Positions 63,658-64,000 of a stretch of 64,000 nt of DNA are shown here, piece after piece (the first letter of the stretch is position 1; every line of letters begins with the position of its first letter). The notes under the pieces were generated by a model. The model searched no databases. It had not been told where the DNA came from and saw only the letters and a list, made by a program, of their open reading frames with translations. The position numbers and the translations under genes were made by a program. Source of the stretch: JAVBQL01 sp031549085 (GTDB taxonomy: Bacteria; Spirochaetota; GWE2-31-10; MWDO01); contig JAVBQL010000003.1 of assembly GCA_031549085.1 (NCBI GenBank), forward strand, positions 1 to 64,000. The letters are read 5' to 3'.

Positions 63658-63939
63658 TTTATTGTCTCCTTATAAATAAAAACTATACTTGGATTAATTG
63701 AAAATATACAAGATATTAAAATATTGTTTTTTACTTTTTCATAGTTATTATAAATAGCAAAATATTATTATTTAATCAAAAAGATCCAATTGATCTTAAA
63801 TTAAATAAACAACAAGTTAAAGCAATACAATTATAAAACTATATAGTTTATTTGACAACTTTTTTCTTTTGTTTTATTATCGTATTTCTATTATTTAAGC
63901 TAAAAGTATATTATGTATTATTTAAAGAGAGAGAAATAT

Positions 63940-64000
63940 ATGAGATATGAAGATATGACCTCACTTTTTTTTGGTCAAGTAAAAAATTTGATGAAAAACT
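63940..64000 (+). CDS. Start of an unidentified gene, cut by window edge
   Basis: ATG 63940 follows AAAGAGAGAG, and the frame stays open to the end of the window (MRYEDMTSLFFGQVKN). About 20 residues are visible; no identity can be given. Confidence 0.45.
   Translation, partial: MRYEDMTSLFFGQVKNLMKN

Noticed and set aside
1..64000. CRISPR arrays or tRNA genes
   Set aside because: No regularly spaced direct repeats with unique spacers were seen, and no cloverleaf was found in the intergenic regions I read.

Overview
The window is a strongly AT-rich bacterial chromosome segment with short intergenic gaps, AAGGAG-type ribosome binding sites and sigma70-like promoters (TTGACT/TTGACA, 16-17 bp, TATAAT). 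LptB, LolCD-like transporters, a MacAB-like efflux set, several predicted outer-membrane proteins and many lipoproteins show a double-membrane cell. CheD indicates chemotaxis. Together with a large cNMP-domain protein and many YD-type surface proteins, this best fits a low-GC spirochaete. The assignment is inference: no rRNA or other decisive marker is present.

Layout. 1-11.1 kb: a contractile-tail-like (phage or tailocin) cluster with spike, hub, gp25-like wedge, baseplate J, tail protein I and fibre genes, ending in an unknown protein and a membrane-anchored transglutaminase-like protein. A lipoprotein and an outer-membrane protein gene on the opposite strand interrupt it. 11.2-18.2 kb: lptB, cheD, a polyacidic repeat protein, a spore photoproduct lyase-like radical SAM enzyme, an outer-membrane protein and a GHKL kinase-like protein. 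18.5-28.7 kb: small proteins and two ABC modules (MacAB-like; lipoprotein plus LolC/LolD-like). 28.8-37.3 kb: tag, a tRNA thiolation cluster (thiS-like, mnmA, second PP-loop enzyme), yajC-secD-secF, infA, rpsU, SemiSWEET. 37.4-49.7 kb, mostly minus strand: fabF, a Gtr-like glycosylation module with two paralogous DUF2079 proteins, TPR protein, PlsC, ABC permease and two overlapping radical SAM genes. 50.1-58.7 kb is accessory: an IS1595-type element with a coupled small gene, a decayed transposase fragment, an XRE regulator, a GHKL ATPase plus class III nucleotidyl cyclase pair, a TM2 operon and a TIGR04255 three-gene operon. 59-64 kb returns to core genes (rpmB, recX, engB) and a 794-residue cNMP-binding-domain protein.

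Three observations stand out. (1) Four genes (mnmA, its PP-loop neighbour, a HemN-like gene and engB) have no suitably placed ATG/GTG/TTG start but each has an ATT codon 5-8 nt after a Shine-Dalgarno sequence; in at least two the canonical start would remove an essential motif. (2) Two intergenic elements (about 56.55-56.76 kb and 60.57-60.78 kb) look like paralogous structured ncRNAs of about 215 nt on the minus strand, each with its own promoter and a matching long-range pairing. (3) The GHKL ATPase/cyclase pair has intact-looking catalytic motifs on both sides and resembles an uncharacterised cyclic-nucleotide defence or signalling system.
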